NCBI GenBank assembly: GCA_047495785.1 | Contig: JBLDXI010000038.1 | Coordinates: 844,882 to 908,881, forward strand | DNA: 64,000 bases | From: Lepidodermella squamata | Lineage: Eukaryota; Gastrotricha | Direction: 5' to 3' | Part shown: one piece after another, positions 50,101-63,080 of the stretch | Layout: every line of letters starts with the position of its first letter | Numbering within the stretch: position 1 is the stretch's first letter | Notes under the pieces: model-generated | The model's database searches: none | The model's input: only the letters and a program-made list of their open reading frames with translations | What the model was told of the DNA's origin: nothing | Program-made: the position numbers and the translations under genes

Positions 50101-53100
50101 TTACGGCGCTTTTCAGCTTCTTGGCGACTCGTCGTAAGTTGCTTCAATTCAGCAGCCATGTCAGCAGCTTCGGCTTCCAGAGTGGTTTTTGCCTTGTTAG
50201 CGGCAGCGAGCATGCGACGAGCGTTCTCGAGTTCCGCCGACAAATGTTCGGCCGCTTGCGAGTGTTTCGCACGCAGATCTTGCACCTGCTGCTCAGCACG
50301 GCGCGTTGCTGCCTCAAGTTCATTGCGCAGTTGCTGCAATTCACTCTCCCGTTTCTGCAACATTTCCTGGCCCATGGCACGGTTGTCGGTCGTTTCGATA
50401 ATCTCGAGCCGCAGAGCTTCCAACTCTTCGTTAAGATCACGCCGCTGTTTCTCGGCTTTATCGCGAGCCTCCCGTTCAACATCCAGATCTTCCTGTGCCT
50501 CCTGGAGCTGAAGCTCTAAATCACGCAGGCGTTTGGCAAGCGCCGCTTTCTCGCTGAGCTCGTCTTCGATGCGCTGCTGAGCGTTGCGTAATTCCGTCTC
50601 TCGAGACTGCAACAGATTATGTGATTCATCGGCAGCCGATTTGCGATCTGCAAGCTGATCTCGAAGGTCAGCCAGTTCGCCTTCGAGACGGCGGCGAGCC
50701 TTCTCGGTTTCACCGCGAGCCTGCTGCTCTTGAGCAATGCGAGCCTCCAGTTCACGAATTGTCTGTTCATATTTCGTTTTCAACTTGTTGAGCGACTTGC
50801 CTCGGTCCTCTTCTTCAGTGAGCTGCGTGGCTAGCTCTGAGAGCCGGTCTTCGAGGGCCTTTCGCTCGCGAGTGACACGACCAGCAGTATCTTGGGATGC
50901 TGCTAGGTCTTGCTCAAGTTGTCGGCATCTCTGTTCGGCGGCAGCTTTTTCAAGCTCGGTCTTCTGACGAGCTCGTTCCTGTTCTTCAAGCTCTGCTTCA
51001 AGGTCTTGGATATTCTGTTGCAGACGCTTGCGATCAGCAGCCATTTGTTGACTAGCAGCCTCTTCATCGGCAGCACGAGTTTCAGCTTCGTGCAGAAGTT
51101 CTTCCAGTTCCTGCTTTCGAGCAGTTAAACGAGCGCGCGCCTCTTCAGCTTCGGCACACAACTCCTGCTCAGCGTGAAGCTGATCGCTCAGCTGTTGTCG
51201 CTCCTCACACGTGCTAAGGAAGCGTCGTTGGACCTCTTCAGCTTCAACGCGGAGCCGCTCGAGTTCGGCTTTGACGCGCTTGAGCTCTTCCTCCTTAACA
51301 GCCAGCTTTTCTTCTTGATTAGCAACCGGTAGGAGAGGCTTAACTTTCGTAAACAAGCGCCACCAGGTCCAATTGCGAAGCTTCAAGTAAGCAGCGCCGT
51401 TGCGTTGAATGATGCGAACAGCATTGAGTTGTTGTAAACGCCTTTGGTGCTGCCGACGAGCCAGGCTGGCACGTGAAAGGGCTTGAAAGCGTACCATCAA
51501 AGTCGTCAGTTTTGTGTCACGCTCAGCTTCCAGGGATGCCAAGACACCAGCGCGCAGGAAAATTTTAGACTGGCCGATGCGATATAACTGCTCGCTCAAG
51601 TCGAGCGCCTCCATCATCTTCTCGCACGCCTTTTTCGAGTCCATGAAACCCTTCGGAATCGCATCGGGTGTAAGAATTTCGTATCGCTGTTTGAACTCCT
51701 GGAATAGGATGCGGTTAGGAAAGCCTTGGCGACAGATGCGGATGCCCTCGAGAACTCCGTTACACCGCAGCTGATCAAGCACCAGGTGAGCGTCTATGCG
51801 CCGGGGTTTTTTCTCCCGATTTGGTACGATACAGCGGACGAAGTGGGGGCTTGTATGGCCGAGGGTATCCATGAGCTTTTGCAACTGTTCTTTGTAAGTT
51901 TGCCCGACGGTACGAAACATGCCTTTGCGAACACGACCAGCGCTAACATCGGGGACCGCAGAGCCAGGTCCTGCAGCGGCCTGCATTGTACCAAGGCCAA
52001 CTATTTCAGCGTCTTTCCAAAGTCCGGCAACAAGAGGATCGGTCGAGGCTTGCAAAAGCGATACAACGTTTTCGTTGAGCGGGTCCATGTTCTTAATAAG
52101 CCAGTCAGCGGCAGTGTACTCGACTTTGGCAGCATAATGCACGATTATGAAATCGGTGTTAGCGCGCATGTCGGGCTTGGAAAACTTCGGATGGCCGGTG
52201 TGAGTTGCAAATAGCTTTTCGACGAAAGTGCGATCAGTGGCCTTGGGGAAGAAACACTGATCGTCGAGAAGAGCCAACACACCCATAGGCTAAAGTCAAA
52301 AAATAATTGAATGGTGTCATCTGAATCACGTACAAATAAATTACCTTGTCAATAAGGTCGATAGTAGGCTGCAAATCCAGGCCGAAATCGATGAAATTCC
52401 ACTCAATGCCTTCCCGCTTGTATTCCTCCTGCTCTAGGATGAACATGGTGTGATTAAACAGCTGCTGCAGACGCTCATTTGTGTAATTGATGCACAATTG
52501 CTCGAATGAATTGGTTTCGAAAATTTCGAACCCAGCAATATCGAGAATTCCGATGAAGGCATGACCCGCACGCATTGTGGCGCGGTGCAATGATTTATTG
52601 ATGCGTTGCACAAGCCATCTAAATAGACGATCGTAGATCGCCTTTGAAATGGCTTCACACGTGAATTCCGCTTGTTCTTTGGTTTGTGATCGCGTCACTG
52701 TGTCACGGCCCACTTTGATACGCGGCTTCAAAAACGCCTGCGTTAACTGGGTGACCGGCATGCCCAACAAATGGCATGCTTTTTGAGCAGCGGTGTTATC
52801 TGGCAAAGTCGCTTGATCAGAATTTTTCTCTTGGTTGAATTTCATATTGCCGAGTTGTAGTACAGCTGAGACTACTTTCAGGATCGAAAGCTGCTCGTCG
52901 GTCGATATGCCCATAACGTCCATGGAAGCTAGTGTTTCCGACAAGGGTTGGGAATCGTCAATATCGGGTACCGAGACAAATCCATTCGTCAAAAAGCGGT
53001 ATTGGTCAGCAGACTCAAGCAACAAAGCGGAACGCTGCTCAGGTGAAGCGCCCGACATCAGCTGGTAGAAAATGTGGAAAGAGCGCTCTGACTGAGCTTG

Positions 53101-56100
53101 GCGAATGGCTCGGGACTTCTCCAGCAAGTATGTCTCAAGGTCAGCTCCGGAAATGAAGCCCGAATTGCTGTCGAACATGATGCGGATAAATTTGCCAAAT
53201 CTAGAGGAATTGTCGTTTTTAACGGTTTTAGCGTTTCCGAACGACTCGAGAATCGGATTGGCTTGAAGAAGTTGATGCTCCAATTCACCCTATAAAATTA
53301 ATGACAAACCTTTAATACTGAGAATTCTATCATGTATGAATCTTGCGAGCATCATATAATGTGCGAAAAAAGCAGAAATGATGGTTTGCTGTTGGAATTT
53401 ATCTTCCAAAGCAGCTGTTAAAGTGCACAGAAGCGTTCAAATACTACCGTGGTTAAAGAGTGATAGAATCTATTTGGCTTCGGTGAAGCAACTTACCACA
53501 TGATGACGCGAGAGGTGCTAAAAATCGAAGCCAATTAGTCAATTAAGCAAAGCTGAAAACATAATTTAATAGCCAAACATGCTTATAAACTCTTAGCAAT
53601 GAAAATTCTTCGCAGCTGCGAGAGACAATTATTTTTGTAATTGACTTTCACGAAATTAAAAATGACATTCTCTTTTGCAAATTGAATCCCATTGAGTTGA
53701 ACGTATACCGAATAGAAAGAGCTATCCTTTAGAGGGTATGCTTTCGGTCACATAATTTTTTATTTGATAATTTTGCACAATTTATGTTCACCTGAGGCTA
53801 ACTTATTGGTAGTAGGAAAACAGGGAGATTTCGCCAAATTTCCGAACCGAATTTTTTCCCTATATTCATCGCCATAGCAAAGTCTGAAACTGGCGTCAAT
53901 TCAATAAGTGTACCATTTTGTTCTCGCTGCTGAGACAATTTTGAATTCTAGTGAACCACTCAAAGCAACTCAGCTAACACTTGCTAAGAAAGCCACACTT
54001 TGATAAGCATTCTATGGAATACTGCTAATCCGAAACTAAAATCAGCAACAACGCCGCTGAAAATCTGTATCATGCCAACTTACAGCTGACAATGATGGTT
54101 GCGCCATACTCGATTTCCTTGGCTAAAATATTTGGCAATGCCCATTATTAGTTGTCTTATCATTTTCATTCTCTCATTTCTTCAGTTAGACACTTTTTCA
54201 AGCTGGCAGGTAGCAACTCCTGATAACTTACCACTAGCTGTTCCTTTGCAGCATTGGCAATACCGCCAGACTGTGCTCCTGAGGTGGCAGCGCTGGTCGG
54301 AGTGCCGGGTGCGGTGCCGCCGGCAGAAGATGGTCCTCGCGCTAGCGGTTGCTGACGATGAGAGGCGGCGACATGAGCCAGGTACTGTATGACTTTCTTC
54401 GTGTTTTCCGTTTTGCCAGCGCCAGACTCACCGGTGCAAAGAATCGACTGGTCTTCGCGGTTCTGAAGCATGGCTCGATAAGCGGAGTCAGCAACAGCAA
54501 AAATGTGGGGCGGAACTTCATGGCGTTTCTTGCCCTTGTATGACTCGACGATTTTGTCAGTGTAAATTGGCAGGCGAGCGTAAGGATTCACAACCGCGCA
54601 AAACAGTCCGGAATATGTCTGCGATTAGGTAAAAAGATGGACGCATTAATGTCAAGTTTTTCAATCATTTCTCTTTGTCAATTATTTCGCAGGCCGGCGT
54701 GCTTGAGAAGCGCACGTCTGCAAACACTTGTTGTGTCAACGACACACGTACGCGCAACTGTACATGACGCGCATACTCCACTTGACAGTATCAAGTTCAC
54801 ATTACATTATTCTTTACGGCAGCGACGGAAAATGCGAGAGCATCCGGTGCAGGGAGCAACGAGATTCATCTTGACCGCAGCAGTGCAAACAACTCTTTGC
54901 CTTTACTTCCGTGAACACGGTTCTAACAGCTCCTAAAAAGACATAATAGCGCTGCTCGAGCAAATACCCAAAGGGTGTAATTGAGCGCAAATAAACGCAG
55001 GAAACCAAGCAGCTAAATACAACTAGTATCTTATTGATAATATACATTGCGCTGGCATGAGAATGGAACTTTGAATAACGAACGCACACTCGTTGGTGCC
55101 AATCGCAAAAACAACACTAGGAAGCGCGAATAAATGCTGGCACAGTTATCCCGAGAAAACGAAGAATTTACTAGTAAGACCATGTTGGATAGCGCAGCAC
55201 GGCTAAACAATTATGCCCACAAGGATAACAATAGCAAAATAACGGCTCGAACATTGCGAATGCGATTAGTTCAACCGCAAAAATCCGATTATTAATATAC
55301 CCAAAGCGCCGACCTGTACTCAAAATGAGGCTACGCATCCACTCATTTTCGCTAATCATAACAAAGATAAACATTCAAAATAAGCACCAATGCAAAATTG
55401 TTTCTCAATTGTTTCGACTGTCTTTGCAAGGTATCGAGGCGGGGAACTAGCTTATTAATAACTCGCTTAGCGCTTTATTTCTTTATCATTTTATTCGTCA
55501 TTATCATCGCAAAGATCAACAACAGCATTAAGCATCTATTGTTCGCGGCAACTTTCGGGGAAACTACCGAACTAAACGTGGCGAATGGACAGAATAGCTT
55601 GGTCATTTTGCCTCGTAAATAGAACCACCGTCACAAAATAACGCACGGTGATGGCGAGTGCGCTAGCGTCTTGGCCGGCGGTGACAAATAGCCAGCCCGA
55701 CAGGCGAGCGAGTTACCGAGCCGTTAATGCTATTTAGGGCTACCGCATTCGGGCGGTTCTACCTATGCCGCAGCATCACGAGCGGCGCTTCAAGACACCC
55801 CGACAGACATTGCACGCATTGTTTTACTTGGTACTTGATGCCGGGGCGCAATGGCTCTTTAGTTAACGCAGGATAATAAATATAATGTGTGGTAGATAAG
55901 TTACGTGTCCCGGAATGATAAATAGTCATTGGTTGTTCGTGTATATTAGCATGCGAAAATACACATACAAGCTGTATGTATTACAACGTAGGATCGCAGC
56001 AGCAATATAACTATGCCAGTGCATTACGCAGGGCCGTGGCGGTATCACTACACAGAACTCAACACTGCCTTATCCATCTTAGCGCGTCTTTTTAATAGCG

Positions 56101-57044
56101 CTAAACTACAACAAACTCGCTCCAGCAAAACCAAGCTTGCTGCTTTTCACATAAATGATTGCCATTGCTAACACCCATTTTTATTTCGCCAAGACCGCGG
56201 CAGAAGCAGACATCTCGCTGTAATGATTGCAGCAAAGCGCGGTTTTTCCAGAGCACCTGATAATCAATACTCAATTGCATCGGGAGTGACTAGTCTTTTG
56301 CGATGAGACATTCAGCGGCGATGAGTAAGCCGTTAATACAAAAATAAACAACACGTCTGGCGAGAAAAACGCACGTGAAGCGTCACGTTCGCAAAACACA
56401 TTCACAATAAAAATATTTCATCTGCAAAAAATAACCAAGTTATGACCGAAAAATAAACGTACGTAGATCAAATCTGAGAAATAGCGATCCTTGATGTTGT
56501 GCAAGACGGATGCGTCATTGAGGCAGGTCAAGTCAGCCATGTCCTCAACTTTCGTAAATTTGGGTGGGTTCATTTTTTGCACCTCTGATTTCGCAACACG
56601 GTAGGATTTGCCAGTCTCGACGGATTCCACGACATATTCTTCGCCAACTAGATGAAAAATCAAGCTCCATTGTGAACCACAAGAAATAAACTTCTGAAAT
56701 GTATTACCATCTTCGCGAATACTCGCTGCGACGAATCCTTGTGAGTCATGAGGGACCCACACCAACTTTTTCGCGGTCCATGCAGCCTGAGCTGCCGGGT
56801 CATTTACCAAGCTGGTATGATTGTCGGCGCGCAGGCATCGCATGGAAGCAGCCAGATCATCATCGGCGGTATTAGCACTCGCGCTCACAGGCGTTTGTGG
56901 TGGAGGTGCTGCCACCGCTGTTGGCACCGGTGCTTTGGAAATAGCAGCATTCGGAGTTCCTCCAATGGGCTTGTTCAATGTTGAACTTGGGGGTTTCGGC
57001 ACGGCAGCCCCATTTTGTGTTTTGTTCACCAAGGATGGCCTCAT
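47106..57044 (-). CDS. MYH10: Non-muscle myosin II heavy chain
   Basis: Exons 57044-56708, 56647-56463, 54618-54232, 53289-52345, 52289-48091, 47908-47831 and 47292-47106, plus an optional 21-bp exon near 53514; about 2105 residues. The motor has P-loop GESGAGKT (237-244), switch [17 protein letters not shown], switch [22 protein letters not shown], and the actin-binding region [12 protein letters not shown]. One IQ segment follows ([20 protein letters not shown]), then about 1000 residues of heptad coiled coil and a Gly/Ser/Pro-rich non-helical tail ([19 protein letters not shown]) ending GNNGK. It drives contractility and cytokinesis. Loop 1 is unusually long, with a Gly/Ala/Ser/Thr-rich insert at about residues 258-303. 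The 65-residue Pro/Ala-rich N-terminal extension recalls the long form of fly zipper. One 4.2-kb exon encodes the C-terminal part of the motor, the IQ region and the tail. The symbol denotes the class, not orthology to one vertebrate paralogue. Confidence 0.96.
53512..53532 (-). other. Candidate 21-nt microexon in myosin loop 1
   Basis: Within the 942-bp intron between the P-loop exon and the GELEHQLLQ exon, the minus strand reads TTTTTAG, then 21 bases encoding HLSRHHV, then GTAAGTTG. Both splice sites are strong, and the length keeps the phase-0 frame. The position is exactly where vertebrate non-muscle myosin IIB and IIC carry small alternatively spliced loop-1 inserts. Coordinates are good to a few bases. 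Confidence 0.55.
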
Positions 57045-60000
57045 TTAATAGAGCCTCTGGGGTAGTCGGCCGTTGGTTGGAGTTCAAATTTAAAAATAAA
57101 ACTAAACGAGCATCACAATAAAATAATAAAATCGTAAACAGTAAACAATTAAGAATTAAGCGCATTATGTAGGTAACGAATTTCGGAAGGTTCGCTGAAA
57201 AATTATTCACAAGGGCTACAAACTCTCTTCCATATGGTTGCACGGCAGTCAGGTCTGTAGTGTGAATAAAATCAAAATTCTTCATCAAGTGATACCACAA
57301 GCGCAGCCAACTGCTATTAAGCCAATTCAGCGCATGTGTGTGTCTGCGAATAGCATACCTGTACAAATTATGAGCTGCTATATATCCGTGACGCATGGTT
57401 GCATGCGAGTTTTAAACGAGCTAATGAAATGCACGACATTTGCATTTACACATTTACAGATTAACTTGCTTGTATGACGAGACTAGAACAATAATTGTGA
57501 TACTATAACACAAGTGCAAGTATCTCCCCTACATTTATAACAGGTGTTCATATATCTTTCTTCTTTCCCTTAATAACAGTGATCGACTCAGACGAACCAT
57601 AAACCGATTCAAGCAAGTTTTTAGTCACTGTCATCTATTTTCTTTTCCCCCCATTCTGTCTGTCTTTTTCAAGTCGTGATACAGGCCTGATCGTGCAATA
57701 TTGAAATGCTGTGGAAATGACGAGGACTAATTGTAACCACAAGAATAAACGCAATCGGAATAATTGAAAACCTCGACTTGGAGTTTCAAAAAAACCAGAA
57801 AGGCTGAGAGCAATTGTAAGGCAAGGATAGCCCCCTTCAGCGATTATCAACGCCCTTACTTTGCTATGTGCTGAAGCTTAAGCGAGTAGAATAAAATGTT
57901 CACGGGCCGTACGCTATCTCCTAGGTGCCTGCTGTTTCAAGGCGTGATGCCTCACTTGAAAGTGTAGGCCGACCTGACGGTAGCTCTTCTACGTGGCCGA
58001 CAAATACCGCAGCACGAGGGATGCATTTGTTCAGTAAATACCAGAGATTAAGTCGTTGGCAATAAAATAAGCTGTTTAAAAAGTTTTGGTTATTAACCGG
58101 GTATAGTGAAACGGATCGAACACCATATTTCGAGGAAGTCATCAATAACAATGCAATCAATGGTGAAATAGATAAGATTAGATTGTCGACTTGTCGACAC
58201 AGCTAAATGGATAGATCAAGAAATAGTGATCATTGACCATACTCTTTCTTCATTTCCATTTCCGGTTCTTTTTAACCGAGGCGATCATAGAATCTTCATC
58301 GCGCGGAAATAAATACCGATCATGTTTATAGCCTACAGATGCCTTAGATTAATTGTGTCGATAACCTAAAACAGAGAAAAGGGAAGGTCAATAGGAAGTG
58401 ACAAGACCAAGGGCTAAGGGACTTAGAGAGTAACTGCATCTGAGAGCAATTCCTCTAGAGTAAACACGGTTCATCTCCATCATCTACTAAAAGTTAAAGA
58501 CTCCAATTTACTCCTGGAATCTGCAATAGACTGGTGATTACTCTAAGAGCAACAATCATGAAGCGAAATAGGAATCGGCAACTGCAGTCACCTTATTCAC
58601 ACAACATATGAGCATACAATTGACATGAACAGATTAAAGAAAGCATATAGCATAAAGCATCCTAACTTCTGAATCTGCATTTTTACACCGATCACAAAAA
58701 CCCGGTAATATAGCAATTAAATGAAGAGACAAGATTCAAGGGTTCAGCTGACAGGATGATAAGAATTTACGAGTTTTCCTGCTATTTCCTACTTCCTACT
58801 TTGTCTTGCTAACCTCAGGTTTTTCGATTGCTATAGGTGCTAAGGCTATCTGGATTCTACTTTTTTGTTGGAAAACGCTATCTGCTCATTGAAAGTGCTA
58901 GCAACCTGCAACCTGCAATTAATTAAGGAGACACTTAGAAAGCTACGTCGTTTTTGTAATGGAAGACATGAGGCAGTTTTCGAATTCGTCTGACCGGTTA
59001 CGAGACAGAAAACCCACAGAGAGTATACCTATAATACTGCAGAATAAATTGGGATTATGCATTTGGTAAACTAGGCAACAGGGAACTTTGAAAACCATAA
59101 GGTTTTTTAGTAAAACAAAAATCTCACCAAGCTGCAGTAATCGCAGAACTTTAAATTCCAACAGCCTAACAGCTTCTACTGGGCGGACGTTAGTAATCTT
59201 TGAAAAAAGTCGCGGGTTTTCTGAACTAGTTATTTTAAATTCAAATTCAATAAAAAATCAAATAATAAATTCATTAACAAATTAAAATTACATTTTTTAC
59301 GAAAAGTATTTTAGGCAAAATCTTGAAGCTTTTAGCCGCAGTGAATGAATGGCCACAATTTTCTTCGATCGTGGCGCAGCATTTTCTTACGCCGCTGCGC
59401 TGCGCTTGCAGCGTGGCGTAATGGGCAGGTCCCATTGTCTTGCGTTGTCTTGCGGAAAAAAGGAGTTTCATGTTTTATATAGAAAAGGTCTAGTAAGAGC
59501 CAGCGGCTAGAAAAGCCAGCGGCCAGCTTGAAATATCAGATCTCCCATTTAAAAGAGTCAAGAGTTCGAGTAGAGCAGCGGTCAGATGTTCGTGGCATTG
59601 AGTAAGTCACCCAGCCCTAGCTAGACAATCAAAGCATGCAGTCAGCGTGACGATGCGTTTTCAATGTGCTCACTGCATGACACCAGCGAGTATCGGCGCG
59701 TTCGATCAGCTGTTCCCACAACTCAGTTTTACAAGCTCTCATCGGAATTCTTCATTCAGTTTTATTGTGCTCAGTTGCGTATGTCAATTAGTCTCTAGAG
59801 GTATGATTTATCTGCGCCGTCAAGCTAAAATATCTTAGTTTTAGTACAGACCACGTTGATGTCATGCTGAATTGAATTGATAACTTCGAACTCGCACGAG
59901 CGCTGACATTTACGTAACCGCAGTGGCCATCTGTAATAATCGAATCAAAACTTTAACTCTAACTGTGAGTTAGCGAGTGCATTTGTCCTTCGTTTTAAAG

Positions 60001-61951
60001 AAGTTATACCAGTGAGTCAAAGCCAACACTCATTTAGCAAACGAGCAACTTGAGAGCATAGAGAACAAAACTTATGTCTCTCTGTGCTTTTTATGGTGCC
60101 TTTCTGTGGTTGAGCTCAAATGCTCAGGTAAGGATCTTTCAACGCGGATAATGATGAATGATAAGCATCTACACTTCTGGGCTTATTGACGATTCTGAAC
60201 TCCGAATTTCTCTCGGTTCTATCACTCTTCTAACGAAAAATATGCAAACTCAAAATCCAAATTGGAAGCACAATTGCGCTCGATATATTAATCTCCAAGG
60301 AATTCAGCCGGTAAATTTCTGAGAAGATCTAGAAGTTCAAGATTATTCATGTGGAATAAAATTAACACAAACTAATTGGATTGTGGCTGATGGCTGATGT
60401 CAATATTATTCCATTTGCGAAGACCTCTCAGGGTAGCTTCATCTCTCAGCATTATGCTTCTGATCTCTCTAGATGCGTAAAGGTTAGATCTCGGAACGCG
60501 TACCCTTAGAGGAATTAGGTTTCTCATACAAAAGCGTTCTTCTGATAATAGTTTTTCGAATACAAAACTAAACTATTACTGATGATAAGGTATTGAATAG
60601 AGGTTAGCTATGTCGTAGAGAAGCTTTCTTCCGATATTACTTGCTCTTTATTAGATACGAAACTCACATGTCATTGATCACTGATCACTGATCAGTTATT
60701 AATTTTAACTCAAAGATAACACAGCGTGATTATCATTGAGAAAAGAGTAGGTACATAATTCTGTAAATAAGTCTAGAATGACTCCGGAGATTCCTCAAGG
60801 AGCAGCAATCTTTAGCTATCTATAAATCAGATGATTTGAAACCTATAATTCATGTGTTCGGAGTTCGGATGTTGAACAAAAATAAACAATGTAACCAATG
60901 TTGAACATTGTTCTCAACAACGGCAACCGTGCTTTTGACCTAGAAAAAATGTGGATGTTGAGAGTGTGTCATCTGCGAATCATACGCACAAGAGAAGCGG
61001 GAATTGTAGTCTGCAATCACATTTCAATGGCATTGCAGGCGTCGTGTGACAGCAGTATATTTACTCTCAGTTGACCGAATGAAACGATGATCAGTGAAAA
61101 TCAGAAGTCTTCGACACAGGACAATTGATCGACTACTATCGAACGGTGTGAATAAGTGTTACAGTGATAAAACACACATCAGTGACGCGGCGTTCTGCTC
61201 TGATCATCGTATGCTGGTGCCTACTAATGTTGAATTGAAGGCGAGTGGGGCATTGGAAAAGTATCGTATGTGAATCAGAAGCGCAATCAGAGTCAATTTA
61301 GCTATATGCAATCTCATTTGTTAACTGCAATGACGCAGGCTTCAGTGATTTTCAGTGAAATACTCAGCTGACTAAATCATTGAAAGACATCCCACAATGT
61401 CGCGGCTTCGTTCGTCTAGCTCATTTTGAAACGGAAATTGTCTCAATCGTTCTTTGCATATCAGTTGTCAGTGTGATTATGCACCGCTCACTGATACCGA
61501 TGGAGTGATGTTATGAGCCTACCGTCTCGCCAGTGGCGCAGTTAATACTCCGCTGCTTCTCTTCTCACATTGTAACTGCGAGACGGAGCGAGCAGGGCGA
61601 GCGGAGTGGGGTAGATCTCACGCGGCTTTGTTGTTCTACCTCCTTTTGAAACAGAACCCTCCCTCAATAAGTTATTCTCGTGTGGCGCAGTTAATACTCC
61701 ACTCCGCAAGGCTTCCTTAGTTTTCAAACAGGACTGCGCGACAACCGTGTAACAATATGCTGCTCTCGTCGAAGTTTTCGCCTCTCACTCTACACAAAAT
61801 CTGTCGATGAGGGTAAACCCAGCACGAGCAATAAGACGTCTGTCCTCTAAATTAGGCGAGACCTAATTTGCATAAATTTGAATATTCATAGAAATAAAAT
61901 TGATTAGAATAAGTATTCAAAAAAGTTAAAAAGATTTGCAAGAGATTAACA
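57045..61951. other. 4.9-kb region upstream of myosin, no gene recognised
   Basis: An acceptor-like CCCCAG lies just 5' of the myosin ATG, so untranslated 5' exons may lie here. A possible LINE endonuclease scrap (FCSDHRMLVPTNVELKA) reads on the + strand near 61190-61245. The phrase TGGCGCAGTTAATACTCC occurs twice (about 61534 and 61683). A palindromic GC-rich patch lies at 59370-59430. Confidence 0.5.
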
Positions 61952-61952
61952 A

Positions 61953-62056
61953 GGGTTAGGGTTAGGGTTAGGGTTAGGGTTAGGGTTGGGGTTAGGGTTA
62001 GGGTTGGGTTAGGGTTAGGGTTAGGGTTAGGGTTAGGGTTAGGGTTGGGTTAGGTT
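61953..62056. repeat. Telomere-type (TTAGGG)n array 1
   Basis: About 17 units in TTAGGG orientation on the + strand, with variants TTGGGG and TTGGG. Followed by a short non-telomeric stretch containing ACCAGACGGG and CCCCGGC. Confidence 0.95.
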
Positions 62057-62116
62057 AATTACCAGACGGGAAGCCTAAGCAACCCCGGCATAGAAGCTCT
62101 AGCAATCCCTTTCACG
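62057..62116. repeat. Inter-array spacer with ACCAGACGGG motif
   Basis: A 60-bp stretch between telomeric arrays. Its start (TACCAGACGGG) and its CCCCGGC recur after the second array at 62186-62215, so array plus spacer behave as a repeated unit. Confidence 0.6.
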
Positions 62117-62173
62117 GGGTTAGGGTTAGGGTTAGGGTTAGGGTTAGGGTTAGGGTTAGGGTTTAGGGTTAGT
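62117..62173. repeat. Telomere-type (TTAGGG)n array 2
   Basis: Nine to ten near-perfect TTAGGG units on the + strand, ending in TTTAGGGTTAG. Confidence 0.95.
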
Positions 62174-62794
62174 TTCTAGTTGAGTACCAGACGGGTCAAT
62201 TTTGAAATGCCCCGGCAAAATTGGCCCTGGCCTCAAGAAATGAACTTCGCGGGTTCAAAACCTCTAAGGTTGGTTTGATCAGTAACACTGAACAAATTTC
62301 AAACCCATATTTGATAATTACCCATAGCCAATAGACTTGTTCACCGAGCGAGCTCAGTTACCCACTGTCATTGGAGATGTTCATTATCAGGTGAAGAAAT
62401 TCCTCCACCAAATAGGGACAATTACCCACTATCCTTGACTTGTTCACTACCCGGAGGCAGTTACCCACTGTCTTGGATGTGTTCATTGTACTTGGGATCA
62501 ATGCCCATTGTTGAAAAATATATAATTCTAAGTAAAGTGCTATAGAGGTTCGCCAATAATCAGACCGGTTTCGCTATTTGGCTAAGATAGCTCATCAGTG
62601 ATTTTTGAGCCTCTGTAGAAGAATGATTTTATTCTGCTAAATGGACCGTTTATATAGGCCGCTGGCCACGTTTTTCATCATGGCCGCGCTGCGCCGCATG
62701 GTTGATTCACGTGAATGTACGTCCACGTGAACGCATGATTGCGTGATGATTTGCGTGAAAAAAGTATTCAGCGGAAAAAATAAGAAAAATTCTT
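62174..62794. other. Subtelomere-like repeats
   Basis: After the repeated ACCAGACGGG/CCCCGGC motif, a block at about 62315-62515 repeats the phrase TTACCCACTGTC / CTTGGATGTGTTCAT in diverged copies every 60-70 bases. No gene. Confidence 0.55.
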
Positions 62795-62870
62795 GCACGG
62801 TGGCTGGAGTTGAACCAGCGATCTTCCCAGAAGCGGGCCTGATCATCACCACTACGCTGTGGTGCCGTGC
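62795..62870 (-). repeat. tRNA-like unit, copy 1
   Basis: 76 bases, exactly tRNA length. On the minus strand it has a perfect T-arm (GCTGG-TTCAACT-CCAGC), a B-box GGTTCAACTCC, and terminal GCACGG/CCGTGC pairing. The anticodon arm reduces to CCCG-CTTC-TGGG, a four-base loop, so a working tRNA is unlikely. The D-arm resembles that of tRNA-Asp/Glu (GTAGTGGT). Confidence 0.65.
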
Positions 62871-62937
62871 TTACAAACTCATACCCATAAAGCGACAAAA
62901 AATGATTTTGCGTATTTTTCTCTCCGAAAAAATCTTT

Positions 62938-63013
62938 GCACGGTGGCTGGAGTTGAACCAGCGATCTTCCCGGAAGCGGGCTTGATCATCACCACTACGC
63001 TGTGGTGCCGTGC
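62938..63013 (-). repeat. tRNA-like unit, copy 2
   Basis: Same 76-base unit, 143 bases after copy 1, separated by an AT-rich 67-bp spacer (ACAAACTCATACCC and onward). The anticodon-arm change from T to C gives perfect CCCG/CGGG pairing. Confidence 0.65.
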
Positions 63014-63080
63014 TTACAAACTCATACCCATAAAGCGACAAAAAATGATTTTGCGTATTTTTCTCTCCGAAAAAATCTTT

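Noticed and set aside
48161-50967. Long + strand frames opposite the myosin coiled coil
   Set aside because: Antisense shadows of a biased Glu/Gln/Ala/Leu-rich exon; the sense frame is an unbroken myosin tail.
61185-61260. LINE endonuclease domain
   Set aside because: The phrase FCSDHRMLVP resembles the end of such domains, but only about 20 residues read cleanly; too short to call.
62795-63013. Functional tRNA genes
   Set aside because: The T-arm and length fit, but the anticodon arm has only a four-base loop and the acceptor stem has a mismatch on the strand carrying the B-box; treated as tRNA-like repeats.
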